Assembly (NCBI GenBank): GCA_023435985.1
Contig: JAEZKY010000133.1
Span: 1-29,398, forward strand
Origin: Bacillota bacterium
GTDB lineage: Bacteria; Bacillota; Clostridia; Clostridiales; Clostridiaceae
DNA: 29,398 nucleotides
Reading direction: 5' to 3'
Positions 1 through 7,586 of the stretch are shown piece by piece. How positions within the stretch are numbered: the first letter of the stretch is position 1; each line of letters opens with the position of its first letter. A program made the translations under genes and the position numbers. The notes under the pieces were generated by a model. The model saw nothing but the letters and a program-made list of their open reading frames with translations. It was not told where the DNA came from and searched no databases.

Positions 1-117
1 CTCCGTTGTCTGTCCTATTCCATCGCTTGAAGTAGTGGTACTCTTTTGCTCACATCCTGCCAGCATAAAAACAGATAATACTACTGACATTGCTGCTAAT
101 AATTTTCTAAATTTCAT
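1..117 (-). CDS. N-terminus of a lipoprotein, cut by the window edge
   Basis: The first 39 codons are visible, starting at an ATG (115-117) with a GGAGGT ribosome binding site just upstream. The product begins MKFRKLLAAMSVV, a positive N-terminus followed by a hydrophobic stretch and the lipobox LAGC with Cys22. It should therefore be exported, lipidated at that Cys and anchored to the outer face of the membrane. A Ser/Thr-rich linker follows, as is usual just after the anchor of ABC-transporter substrate-binding lipoproteins. The folded domain lies outside the window, so the substrate cannot be named. The gene runs in the same direction as the opp operon but is separated from it by about 600 bases and two hairpins, so it is probably a separate transcription unit. 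Confidence 0.75.
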   Translation of the reverse strand, partial: MKFRKLLAAMSVVLSVFMLAGCEQKSTTTSSDGIGQTTE

Positions 118-151
118 TGTTTATACCTCCAATTAATTATTTTGTATGTAC

Positions 152-253
152 AATCAGTATGAGATCCTCTAGATAAACTTTATCCATGATAATCAGTATG
201 TTAAATCTTATATGTAAATTAAAATTCAAATCATTCTAATGAAGATCAATATG
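152..253. repeat. Short direct repeats upstream of the lipoprotein gene
   Basis: AATCAGTATG occurs exactly at 152-161 and 191-200, start to start 39 bases. A copy with two changes lies at 244-253. The repeats sit 35 to 140 bases upstream of the lipoprotein start, where a regulator could bind. They could also be chance in AT-rich DNA. Confidence 0.3.
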
Positions 254-442
254 TTTATAATTGTCAGCAATGAAACTTATATTTGATGTATATATTGTAA
301 TAATGATTCTACATTTTAAAAAATCCCACTTCAACTTAGCGCAGGCTGTTCCTGAAAGGCATAAATTGTACTTTATAAATTGTTAATTGCAAAAAATATA
401 TATCTAAAAAAATATAGTTTGCATTCACAATTCTACATTTAT

Positions 443-482
443 AAAAAAAGTTACTAAACATTTTTCTAGAATGTTTAATAAC
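443..482 (-). terminator. Terminator-like hairpin
   Basis: Arms 450-462 and 470-482 pair over 13 positions, with one G-U pair on the minus strand and a 7-base loop. On the minus strand the stem is followed by seven Ts (A run 443-449). It lies downstream of the oppA terminator at 632-674 and upstream of the lipoprotein gene. It could be a backup terminator for opp or an attenuator in the lipoprotein leader. Confidence 0.55.
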
Positions 483-631
483 CTCATTGCTATTTTACAT
501 CAGTATAATATTTATGAAAATATTTTCCCTTTTTTAATATAATACCATTTTATTGTTTATATGTAAATATATGTTGAATTGATTTGTTTAAATATTATTT
601 TTTTCTATAACAATTATATATTTTATAAAGC

Positions 632-674
632 AAAAAAGGTTATTTCAAATATATAATCCATATTTGAAATAACC
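632..674 (-). terminator. Rho-independent terminator of the opp operon
   Basis: A perfect 15-bp stem (638-652 with 660-674) has a 7-base loop and is followed on the minus strand by six Ts (A run 632-637). It lies about 40 bases past the oppA stop codon. The plus side also carries a short T-rich tail, so it may work weakly both ways. Confidence 0.9.
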
Positions 675-714
675 TCTTTTCATTAACTATATTTAATTTT
701 ATTTTAAGTTAAAA

Positions 715-2376
715 CTATTTTTTACCTTCTACGTAAGCATCTTTAAAGTAAATAGTGTTCATTACAGACACTCTTGCACCTTTAACATAATCCTTTATTC
801 CTATTACTCTAGTATAGTAATATAATGGAATAACTGGCATATCATCCATTAGCATATCTTCTGCTTCATGCATTAAATCAAATCTCTTCTGTGGATCTAA
901 TTCTTTCTTAGCATCTGCAATCTTAGCATCAAATGCTGGATTACTGTATCCAGGATCATTTTGATCTGAAGTTGATAAGAACATATCTAAGAATGTCATT
1001 GGATCTACATAATCAGCATTCCATCCATCTCTTGCAATTTCAAATTGCTTTTGAACTCTAGTTGTTAAGAATACTTTAAATTCTTGGCTTTGAAGTTCAG
1101 TATTGACACCAATCTTTTTCCACATATCTTGAATTGCTTGCATTATTTCTCCATGACCAGATTCTGGATTATAAAGAATTTGGAATGTTGGTAATCCTTG
1201 ACCATCTGGGTATCCAGCTTCAGCTAATAATTTCTTAGCACCGTCTATGTCTGCAGTATTACCAAAGTAAGAAGTTTTATCAGTATAATCTTTTCCATCT
1301 GGACCTGTAATTCCTTTTCCTACCATACCATGAGCTGGAATTTGTCCACCCTTAGTAACATTATCAACAATTGATTGTCTGTCTATAGCAAGACTTAAAG
1401 CTTTTCTTACCTTTGGATCACTTAATGCTTTAGCAGCATTTGGATCTACCGCTTTTGCTTTATCTGAAACATTTATTGATAAGAAATATGTTGCTAAATT
1501 AGGGAATGACTTAGCACTTCCATCTTTTAAAGCTCCTTGTACATCAGATTTTGGCACTGTATCAACTACATCAAATTGACCTGATTTGTAACTTGCCCAT
1601 GCTGATGTTTCTTCTGAAACGAATTTTATTGTTAACTTATCAAGTTTTACTTTATCTTTATCATAATAGTTATCATTCTTTTCTAATACTACTGAGTCTT
1701 TTATAGTGTAGTTTGTAATTTTGAAAGGTCCGTTTGAAACTAATGAACTTGCATCAGTTGCCCAATCTTTATTACTTTCAACAACTTTTTGGTCTACTGC
1801 AAAGTAGTATGGTTGTGATAACATTTCTAAGAAATATGGAGTTGGTGACTCTAAAGTAACTACTAATGTGTTATCATCAGTTGCCTTAACTCCAACTTGA
1901 TCAGCAGTTGTACTTCCTTCATTGTATGCCTTACCATTCTTTAGATACCATAATGCATATGCATATTCAGCTGCTGTATCCTTATTTAACAATCTCTTCC
2001 ATTCATATTCATAATCTTTAGCTGTAACAGGATCTCCATTTGACCATTTAAGATCTTTCTTTAAATGGAAAGTATATGTTAATTTGTCATCAGATATATC
2101 CCAGCTTTCTGCTTCTCCTGGAACTGCTTTTTCCTTATCGTCTAATTCAGTTAATCCTACGAAAGCATTTGATAAGATTGTCATTCCCATCGTATCTGTA
2201 GCTAAAGCTGGATCTAGTGTTCTTGGATCTCCTCCTAAATTGTATGTTATTTCTTGTTTGTCTGCAGTTGATGCTTTATCGCCACTTGTAGAGCCACCAC
2301 AGCCTGCTAAAACTGTCATAGCAACAGTTGCTGTTAAAGCCACTGCACAAAGTTTTTTTACTTTGCTTATTTTCAT
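715..2376 (-). CDS. oppA: Oligopeptide ABC transporter substrate-binding lipoprotein
   Basis: OppA captures peptides outside the cell and delivers them to the OppBC channel. The 553-residue product starts with a lipoprotein signal peptide ending LAGC (Cys26). After a Ser/Asp/Lys linker it has the SBP family 5 fold, opening with GGDPRTLDPALATDTMG and continuing through typical family blocks (SNGPFKI; WNADYVDPMTFLDMF near the C-terminus). The length is normal for OppA. The ATG has a strong AAGGGGGAA ribosome binding site. It is the last gene of oppBCDFA, 340 bases behind oppF with a weak terminator in the gap, so it may be transcribed both by read-through and from its own promoter. That arrangement would let the binding protein be made in excess of the membrane parts. 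Peptide versus dipeptide or nickel specificity cannot be read from the sequence; the family and the Opp-type operon favour peptides. Confidence 0.93.
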   Translation of the reverse strand: MKISKVKKLCAVALTATVAMTVLAGCGGSTSGDKASTADKQEITYNLGGDPRTLDPALATDTMGMTILSNAFVGLTELDDKEKAVPGEAESWDISDDKLTYTFHLKKDLKWSNGDPVTAKDYEYEWKRLLNKDTAAEYAYALWYLKNGKAYNEGSTTADQVGVKATDDNTLVVTLESPTPYFLEMLSQPYYFAVDQKVVESNKDWATDASSLVSNGPFKITNYTIKDSVVLEKNDNYYDKDKVKLDKLTIKFVSEETSAWASYKSGQFDVVDTVPKSDVQGALKDGSAKSFPNLATYFLSINVSDKAKAVDPNAAKALSDPKVRKALSLAIDRQSIVDNVTKGGQIPAHGMVGKGITGPDGKDYTDKTSYFGNTADIDGAKKLLAEAGYPDGQGLPTFQILYNPESGHGEIMQAIQDMWKKIGVNTELQSQEFKVFLTTRVQKQFEIARDGWNADYVDPMTFLDMFLSTSDQNDPGYSNPAFDAKIADAKKELDPQKRFDLMHEAEDMLMDDMPVIPLYYYTRVIGIKDYVKGARVSVMNTIYFKDAYVEGKK

Positions 2377-2717
2377 TTATATTCCCCCTTGAAATTATTG
2401 ATTATTTATAATATCTGTTTAAGTTATTATCTTACAAATTCCTCAACAGTATACTACTAAATTTAATTTATTTTTTATTTATTATAAATATTCAATTAAA
2501 TTGATTAAAATATGTATTGTTAAAAAAATTCAGCACTTTTATTGCTGATTTCAATTACAAGAATAAGTTAAATTACCAATTTAAATATATATAATAATTC
2601 ATTCATATATGCTGCAATAATTATCTTAAAATGCATACCCCTGTTGTATTAGCATATAAACTTAACTTTAATGCATAAATTTAATTGCAACATATATGGT
2701 ATTTTCTTCAATCAACA
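2377..2717. other. oppF-oppA intercistronic region
   Basis: There is no ORF in these 340 bases. On the minus strand the transcript passes a long-range stem just after the oppF stop (2684-2697 with 2605-2618, 14 positions with one G-U pair) enclosing two copies of ATGCAT that can also pair. Next comes a short terminator-like hairpin (2522-2548), then the oppA leader. A possible oppA promoter is TTGTAA, 18 bases, TATTAT, close to the gene, but this is weak evidence. Confidence 0.5.
2522..2548 (-). terminator. Weak terminator or attenuator between oppF and oppA
   Basis: A six-bp stem TCAGCA/TGCTGA (2530-2535 with 2543-2548) is followed on the minus strand by A and seven Ts. The short stem suggests partial termination, leaving some read-through into oppA. 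Confidence 0.55.
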
Positions 2718-3701
2718 TTAACTATTGTATAAATGACATGCTACAAAATGTCCTGGTTCAACTTCCTTTAATTCCGGATCAATTTCAGAACAAATTGGTT
2801 TTGCATATCTACATCTACCCTTAAACCTACATCCTGGAGGTGGGTCTATTGGAGATGAAATATCTCCTTCTAACACTATTCTCTTATTATTTTTTGCAAC
2901 CTGTGGATCTGGTATTGGCACTGCTGAAAGTAATGCCTGTGTATATGGATGAAGTCCTTTAGTATAAACTTTGTGACTTTCTCCCTTTTCCACCATTCTT
3001 CCAAGATACATAACTCCAATATGAGTTGATATATGTTTAACCATTGAAAGGTCATGCGCTATAAAAAGATACGTTAATCCTAGTTCCTCTTGAAGCTCTT
3101 CAAGCATATTTATTACTTGAGCTTGAATTGAAACATCAAGAGCTGATATTGGCTCATCACAAACTATTAATGATGGTTCTACAGCTAATGCTCTTGCTAT
3201 ACCTATTCTCTGTCTTTGCCCTCCTGAAAATTCATGGGGATATCTATTTATATGGTCACTTGCAAGTCCAACCTTTGATAAAAGACTTCTTATTCTTTCT
3301 GTTCTAGCTTCGCCTGTCAATAATTTATGAATATCAATAGCTTCTCCAATTATATCTCCAACAGTCATTCTTGGGTCTAAAGATGCATACGGATCTTGGA
3401 AGATCATCTGCATTTCTTTTCTAAGTGGAACCATTTCTTTAGCTGAATTTTTAGTTATGTCCTTTCCATTAAAGATTATTTGCCCAGACGTTGGTTCATA
3501 AAGCTTCAATATTGTTCTTCCTGTAGTTGTCTTACCACATCCAGATTCACCTACAAGCCCTAGAGTCTCTCCTTTATTAATTGTAAAAGAAACTCTATCT
3601 ACAGCTTTAACAAAACTGTTTCCTTTAAATAAGCCCTTTTTTGCAGGAAAGTATTTACATAAGTCTTTAACTTCTAAAATCACATCTTTTTTACCTTCCA
3701 C
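2718..3701 (-). CDS. oppF: Oligopeptide ABC transporter ATP-binding protein
   Basis: This is one of the two ATPases that power peptide uptake on the inner face of the membrane. The 327-residue product has Walker A GESGCGKT (51-58), Q-loop FQDPYASLDPR, the ABC signature FSGGQRQR, Walker B LIVCDEP and the switch His in IAHDLS. The C-terminal oligo_HPY extension follows, with PPGCRFKGRCRYAKPIC. The YASLDPR block and partner order favour OppF over OppD. The start is a GTG at 3699-3701 whose first base is the last base of the oppD TAG stop, with AGGAGG eight bases upstream, so translation is probably coupled to oppD. Confidence 0.93.
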   Translation of the reverse strand: MEGKKDVILEVKDLCKYFPAKKGLFKGNSFVKAVDRVSFTINKGETLGLVGESGCGKTTTGRTILKLYEPTSGQIIFNGKDITKNSAKEMVPLRKEMQMIFQDPYASLDPRMTVGDIIGEAIDIHKLLTGEARTERIRSLLSKVGLASDHINRYPHEFSGGQRQRIGIARALAVEPSLIVCDEPISALDVSIQAQVINMLEELQEELGLTYLFIAHDLSMVKHISTHIGVMYLGRMVEKGESHKVYTKGLHPYTQALLSAVPIPDPQVAKNNKRIVLEGDISSPIDPPPGCRFKGRCRYAKPICSEIDPELKEVEPGHFVACHLYNS

Positions 3702-4708
3702 TACTTCATCCTCCTTATAGGTGATTCAACTTTTGGTGCATCCTCATGGCATAACCAGCATGCTGCTTGATGCTTTTCTCCTATTTCAAAAAGCGGAGGC
3801 TGCTTTTGAAGACATATCTTCATTGCATAATCACATCTAGCTGCAAATGGACACCCTACTGGTGGATTCAATAAGTCTGGTGGCTGACCTTCAATTGGAA
3901 TAAGCTTTTCTTTAACATCTTCCTTAGGATTTGGCACACTTCTTAAAAGCCCCCATGTATAAGGATGTTTTCCTCTATAGAATATATCTTCAGTAGTTCC
4001 AGTTTCTACTATTATTCCACCATACATTACATTAATTCTACTACAAACATCTGCAACAACTCCTAAATCATGAGTTATTAAGATAATTGCAGTCTCAAGT
4101 TTTTCCTTTAAATCTTTCATTAAATCTAAAATTTGAGCTTGAATTGTAACATCTAATGCTGTTGTTGGCTCATCTGCAATAATTAGTTTTGGCTGACAAA
4201 TTAAGCTCATTGCTATCATTGCTCTTTGTCTCATACCACCAGAAAATTCATGAGGATACTGTTTCATTCTCTTTTCTGGACTTGGTATTCCAACTAAATT
4301 AAGCATATTTATAGCTTCTTTTCTTGCTTCTGCTTTACTGATTTTTCTATGTTTTAATAAAGGTTCCATTAATTGGTCACCTATTGTATATACCGGGTTT
4401 AATGAAGTCATAGGATCTTGGAATATCATTCCTATATCATTACCTCTTATGGCTTCCATCTCAGATTCTTTAACGCTAGAAATATCCTTACTATCAAACA
4501 TTATTTGTCCACCTGCAAGTTTTCCATTATCCGCGAGTAACCTCATAATTGACATCATAGTAACACTTTTACCACAGCCTGATTCTCCAACTATTCCTAA
4601 TGTTTCTCCTTTTTCTAAGTAAAAAGATACACCTCTTACTGCCTGCACTTCACCAGCACCAGTTTTAAAGGAAGTTTTTAAGTCTTTTACTTCTAATAAC
4701 TTTTCCAT
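3701..4708 (-). CDS. oppD: Oligopeptide ABC transporter ATP-binding protein
   Basis: OppD is the second ATPase of the Opp complex and acts with OppF beneath OppBC. The 335-residue product has Walker A GESGCGKS (41-48), FQDPMTSLNPVYTIGDQ, the signature FSGGMRQR, Walker B LIIADEPT and ITHDLGVVAD. The C-terminal oligo_HPY region carries a cluster of Cys residues (GCPFAARCDYAMKIC and a later CWLC), which in this family may hold an iron-sulfur cluster; that part is inference. The ATG has AGGAGGA upstream. The gene lies 15 bases after oppC and shares one base with oppF. Confidence 0.93.
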   Translation of the reverse strand: MEKLLEVKDLKTSFKTGAGEVQAVRGVSFYLEKGETLGIVGESGCGKSVTMMSIMRLLADNGKLAGGQIMFDSKDISSVKESEMEAIRGNDIGMIFQDPMTSLNPVYTIGDQLMEPLLKHRKISKAEARKEAINMLNLVGIPSPEKRMKQYPHEFSGGMRQRAMIAMSLICQPKLIIADEPTTALDVTIQAQILDLMKDLKEKLETAIILITHDLGVVADVCSRINVMYGGIIVETGTTEDIFYRGKHPYTWGLLRSVPNPKEDVKEKLIPIEGQPPDLLNPPVGCPFAARCDYAMKICLQKQPPLFEIGEKHQAACWLCHEDAPKVESPIRRMK

Positions 4709-4723
4709 TATTCCTTCTTCCTC

Positions 4724-5668
4724 CTATCTTTTATTCTTAGGATCTAATGCATAACTTAATCCGTCACCAAAAAGGTTAAATGCTAATATTATTACACAAA
4801 TAGTAACTGCTGGATAAATCAATTGAGTTGGATAAGTATAAATTACGTTCATAGCTTCATTGGCTAATGTTCCAAGAGACGCTCTAGGTGCTGCAATTCC
4901 AAGACCGATGAAGCTTAAAAATGCTTCGGTAAATACTGCTTGTGGAATTAATAAAGTTAGTGTAACCATTATTGAGCCAATGCAGTTTGGAATTAAATGT
5001 CTAAGTAAAATTCTAGTTTTTGATGCACCTAATGACTTGGCAGCAAGAACAAATTCCTGTTGCTTCAATTGAAGTATATCACCTCTTACTATTCTAGCCA
5101 TATCAATCCAATAAGATATAGAAAGTGCTAATACAATTGTAAAAAGTCCGCTTCCACTTGCTCCTGGTTTACTTAAAATAGCCATTATTATTATTACATA
5201 TATAGTTAGTGGAATTGCATATATAATATCAACTATTCTCATCATAACATTATCTACTTTTCCACCAAAAAAGCCGGCTATTCCACCATATAATACACCT
5301 ATAACTAAATTTATGACTGCAGCTAATGCAGCAATAATTAGTGAATATCTTGCTCCATAAAAGTTTCTAACAAATAAATCTCTTCCTAAATTATCTGTAC
5401 CAAACCAGTGCTCTGCTGAAACTTTTAAATTAGTTTGATTCAAATTATTAGCAGCATAATCATATTTAGATAACATTGGAATAAATATAGCTCCAAGCAC
5501 TACAAGTACTATTACTATAAGTGATATGATTGCAAATTTATCTTTTTTGAGTCTCATCCAAGCATCTTTCCAATAACTTATACTTGGTCTAACTGTGACC
5601 TCAAGTTTCTTTTCTTCTTCGCTTAGAGGAGTGAATAAATCCTTCTGCACTTTTAATTCTGTTTCCAT
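4724..5668 (-). CDS. oppC: Oligopeptide ABC transporter permease
   Basis: OppC forms half of the membrane channel. The product has the OppC N-terminal region (RPSISYWKDAWMRLKKDKFA) before the first membrane helix, then the BPD_transp_1 domain with about six helices in all. The EAA loop EFVLAAKSLGASKTRILLRH contacts the ATPases. I place the start at METELK (5668), giving 314 residues, because GGGAGGAC sits at the right distance upstream. An earlier in-frame ATG at 5695 overlaps the end of oppB and would put that ribosome binding site inside the coding sequence. With this start the gene begins 13 bases after oppB ends. Confidence 0.92.
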   Translation of the reverse strand: METELKVQKDLFTPLSEEEKKLEVTVRPSISYWKDAWMRLKKDKFAIISLIVIVLVVLGAIFIPMLSKYDYAANNLNQTNLKVSAEHWFGTDNLGRDLFVRNFYGARYSLIIAALAAVINLVIGVLYGGIAGFFGGKVDNVMMRIVDIIYAIPLTIYVIIIMAILSKPGASGSGLFTIVLALSISYWIDMARIVRGDILQLKQQEFVLAAKSLGASKTRILLRHLIPNCIGSIMVTLTLLIPQAVFTEAFLSFIGLGIAAPRASLGTLANEAMNVIYTYPTQLIYPAVTICVIILAFNLFGDGLSYALDPKNKR

Positions 5669-5681
5669 TTTTCTGTCCTCC

Positions 5682-6608
5682 CTAAACTTCTGCATCTTGT
5701 AGCTTTATTCTTGGATCAATTAGTACATATACCAAATCTACTAAAAATGCAAAAAATACTAACATTGTTCCATAAAATGCAGTTACTCCAAGTAACATAG
5801 TATAATCTCTATTTGTAACTGATTGCACGAATTCATTTCCAAGTCCTGGAATCGCAAAAATCTTTTCCACTATAAAACTTCCTGTTAGTATACTTGCTAT
5901 AAGCGGCCCAACATAGGTAACTATTGGTATTAATGAATTTCGTAGTGCATGTTTAAATATAATCGTACTTTTACTTAAACCTTTAGCTTTTGCCGTTCTA
6001 ATGTAATCAGCTTTTAATACATCAATTAACTTACTTCTTGTAAGTCTTGTAATAAATGATAAAGATGATGCTGATAGAGCTATACATGGCATAATGTAAT
6101 TTTTCCAATCACTAAATCCTGTAGCTGGTAGCAATTGAAGCTGAACAGCTAAAACATATATTAAAACTGCTCCAATTACAAAGCTTGGTATGGTTGTACA
6201 TAAAGTTGCTATGAATACAATCAACTTATCAGGCCATTTACCATTTTTAAGTGCAGCAAGAACTCCTAAGATTATCCCTCCTGCTACAGCCATTACCACT
6301 GCTATAATTCCAATTTGTGCCGATGCTGGGAAAGATTTAGATATAGTCTGCGATACTCCTCTTCCCATATAATTCATTGATTCACCAAAATCACCATGAA
6401 CAAAATTTCCTAGATATGTTGTATATTGTTCTAGAACAGGCTTGTCCATTCCATACTTAGCCTCCATATTTGCCTTAACTTGTGGATTTAACTTTTCACC
6501 ATCAAATGGACCTCCTGGCATAAGCCTCATTAGAAAAAACACTATTGTTACTATGGCCCATATTGTTATAAGGCTTATAAGAAATCTTTTCCCAATATAT
6601 TTTAGCAT
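5682..6608 (-). CDS. oppB: Oligopeptide ABC transporter permease
   Basis: OppB is the other half of the channel and the first gene of the operon. The 308-residue product starts MLKYIGKRFLISLITIW, has the PGGPFDGEK segment after helix 1, about six membrane helices, and the EAA loop DYIRTAKAKGLSKSTIIFKH. The length is typical. The ATG is preceded by GGAGAG. Its leader of about 110 bases carries a cre site just after the predicted transcription start, so the operon is probably under carbon catabolite control. Confidence 0.93.
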   Translation of the reverse strand: MLKYIGKRFLISLITIWAIVTIVFFLMRLMPGGPFDGEKLNPQVKANMEAKYGMDKPVLEQYTTYLGNFVHGDFGESMNYMGRGVSQTISKSFPASAQIGIIAVVMAVAGGIILGVLAALKNGKWPDKLIVFIATLCTTIPSFVIGAVLIYVLAVQLQLLPATGFSDWKNYIMPCIALSASSLSFITRLTRSKLIDVLKADYIRTAKAKGLSKSTIIFKHALRNSLIPIVTYVGPLIASILTGSFIVEKIFAIPGLGNEFVQSVTNRDYTMLLGVTAFYGTMLVFFAFLVDLVYVLIDPRIKLQDAEV

Positions 6609-6701
6609 ATATTTCTCTCCTTCTTTTTCTTTATGTATAAATTAATTGAGTTTATTTATATATATTTTTCAACCTAAATTTCAAGAAACTTTTTCTCATT
6701 C

Positions 6702-6715
6702 TGGAAGCGCTTTCA
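6702..6715 (-). promoter_or_regulatory. Catabolite-responsive element (CcpA site) of opp
   Basis: On the minus strand this reads TGAAAGCGCTTCCA, a near-perfect palindrome matching the cre consensus TGWAANCGNTNWCA except near its end. It begins about five bases after the predicted start of transcription, a position where bound CcpA would block initiation or elongation. Confidence 0.75.
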
Positions 6716-6726
6716 CGTATATTAAA

Positions 6727-6755
6727 AATATATAATATATTAATGGAGTCATCAA
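6727..6755 (-). promoter_or_regulatory. Predicted sigma-A promoter of the opp operon
   Basis: On the minus strand TTGATG (6755-6750) is followed by a 17-base spacer and TATATT (6732-6727). Transcription would start near 6719. The placement relative to the cre site supports the call. Confidence 0.6.
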
Positions 6756-6783
6756 ACGCCTTTTTAATTTGTTTAATAACTCC
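6745..6783 (-). repeat. Inverted repeat overlapping the opp -35 element
   Basis: Arms 6745-6757 and 6771-6783 pair over 13 positions, with two G-U pairs if transcribed on the minus strand, around a 13-base centre. There is no T run, so it is not a terminator. The left arm includes the -35 hexamer, so it could be an operator for an unidentified regulator. Confidence 0.45.
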
Positions 6784-7225
6784 GTTGTTATTCTAATTGA
6801 TCATTTTTTTAATTTTTTTACAATAAAATTTAACTATGTATTAACATAATACAATTATAATAATATTTTTATTTATTTATGTCAATATCTTATTTAAATT
6901 TAATAATTTGATAATTCTTCATATACTTCTACTATCTGCACTATCCCTATTATTCATATTATTTTGCTCTTGTTTTTATACAACTTTACTAAAAATTGTT
7001 AACTTTTTATAAGTAACTCATTACTTTTTTGTTATTCTTTTACATTGGTATTGCAATTTATAATTAATTCTCTTTATTGGCAGGCCGTGACCAATTACTG
7101 TTGAAAGCTAAAAAAAGTTCTGTTAACTAAATAATGAACAATAGCTGTTCATTATTAATTTATTCAATTCTTCTTAATATAGATTTAGTCAGCCTTTTAT
7201 TATCCAAAAGCTTAATAATTTCCTT

Positions 7226-7264
7226 GTTCAAAAAGAGACATATGCAAATTCATCACATATGTCT
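7226..7264 (-). terminator. Terminator of the cysteine-rich small gene
   Basis: A nine-bp stem AGACATATG/CATATGTCT (7236-7244 with 7256-7264) is followed on the minus strand by CTTTTTGAAC. It lies 30 bases past the stop of the 58-residue ORF, which supports that ORF being a real gene. Confidence 0.75.
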
Positions 7265-7294
7265 TTTTGTACATTTATATTATTTATAATTTTG

Positions 7295-7471
7295 CTAATT
7301 ATCTTCATCAAAATATAGTACTGATTCTGTTTCCCTGCAATATTTAACGCACATGCATTGTGCCAATTTTCTTGGACACTTATAGCATAAGCAAGTTAGA
7401 TCTTTTCCATCACACTTTCCAGATTTTAATTCTGGACAATCTCCACAATTTACTCCATTTCCTGCTGGCAT
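7295..7471 (-). CDS. Small cysteine-rich protein, function unknown
   Basis: The ORF encodes 58 residues starting MPAGNGVNCGDCPELKSGKC and ending YFDEDN. Nine cysteines (positions 9, 12, 20, 27, 29, 32, 40, 42 and 46) occur as CxxC, CxCxxC and CxC pairs, a spacing that suggests metal binding. There is no signal peptide or membrane segment. AAGGAG lies 13 bases before the ATG, which is long; an in-frame ATT just upstream would be better spaced, so the exact start is open. A terminator follows closely. I do not recognise the family. A metal-binding protein or a peptide modified after translation are both possible, but neither is shown. Confidence 0.65.
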   Translation of the reverse strand: MPAGNGVNCGDCPELKSGKCDGKDLTCLCYKCPRKLAQCMCVKYCRETESVLYFDEDN

Positions 7472-7586
7472 AATAACATCACTGCTCCTTTTTCCTATCC
7501 TAATTTAATATTTTAACCTAAAGTTCTCGAATGTCAAACTATGCAAGTAACAGGTTATGAGCATCAAGTGACAAATTAAGGTTTGT

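Larger units (their letters stand above)
118..714. other. 597-base intergenic region with two hairpins and short direct repeats
   Basis: No credible ORF is seen on either strand. Visible structure: the ten-base word AATCAGTATG at 152-161 and 191-200, with a weaker copy (GATCAATATG) at 244-253. A GC-richer block lies at 324-360 in otherwise very AT-rich sequence, and two terminator-like hairpins lie at 443-482 and 632-674. The left half is presumably the promoter and leader of the lipoprotein gene, and the right end is the 3' end of the opp operon. Confidence 0.6.
6609..7230. other. opp control region and long AT-rich spacer
   Basis: No ORF is convincing. From 6609 to 6783 the minus strand carries the opp leader, cre site, promoter and an inverted repeat, listed separately. 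From about 6784 to 7120 I see only AT-rich sequence with a small ATTGG/CCAAT hairpin at 7075-7095. An 11-bp perfect stem (7130-7140 with 7146-7156, loop ATAGC) follows. It lacks a clear T run on either strand, so I do not call it a terminator. Confidence 0.55.

Noticed and set aside
5669..5695. Earlier ATG for oppC
   Set aside because: It overlaps oppB, and the good GGGAGGAC site serves the ATG at 5668 instead.
7130..7156. 11-bp hairpin as a terminator
   Set aside because: The stem is perfect, but no T run follows on either strand.
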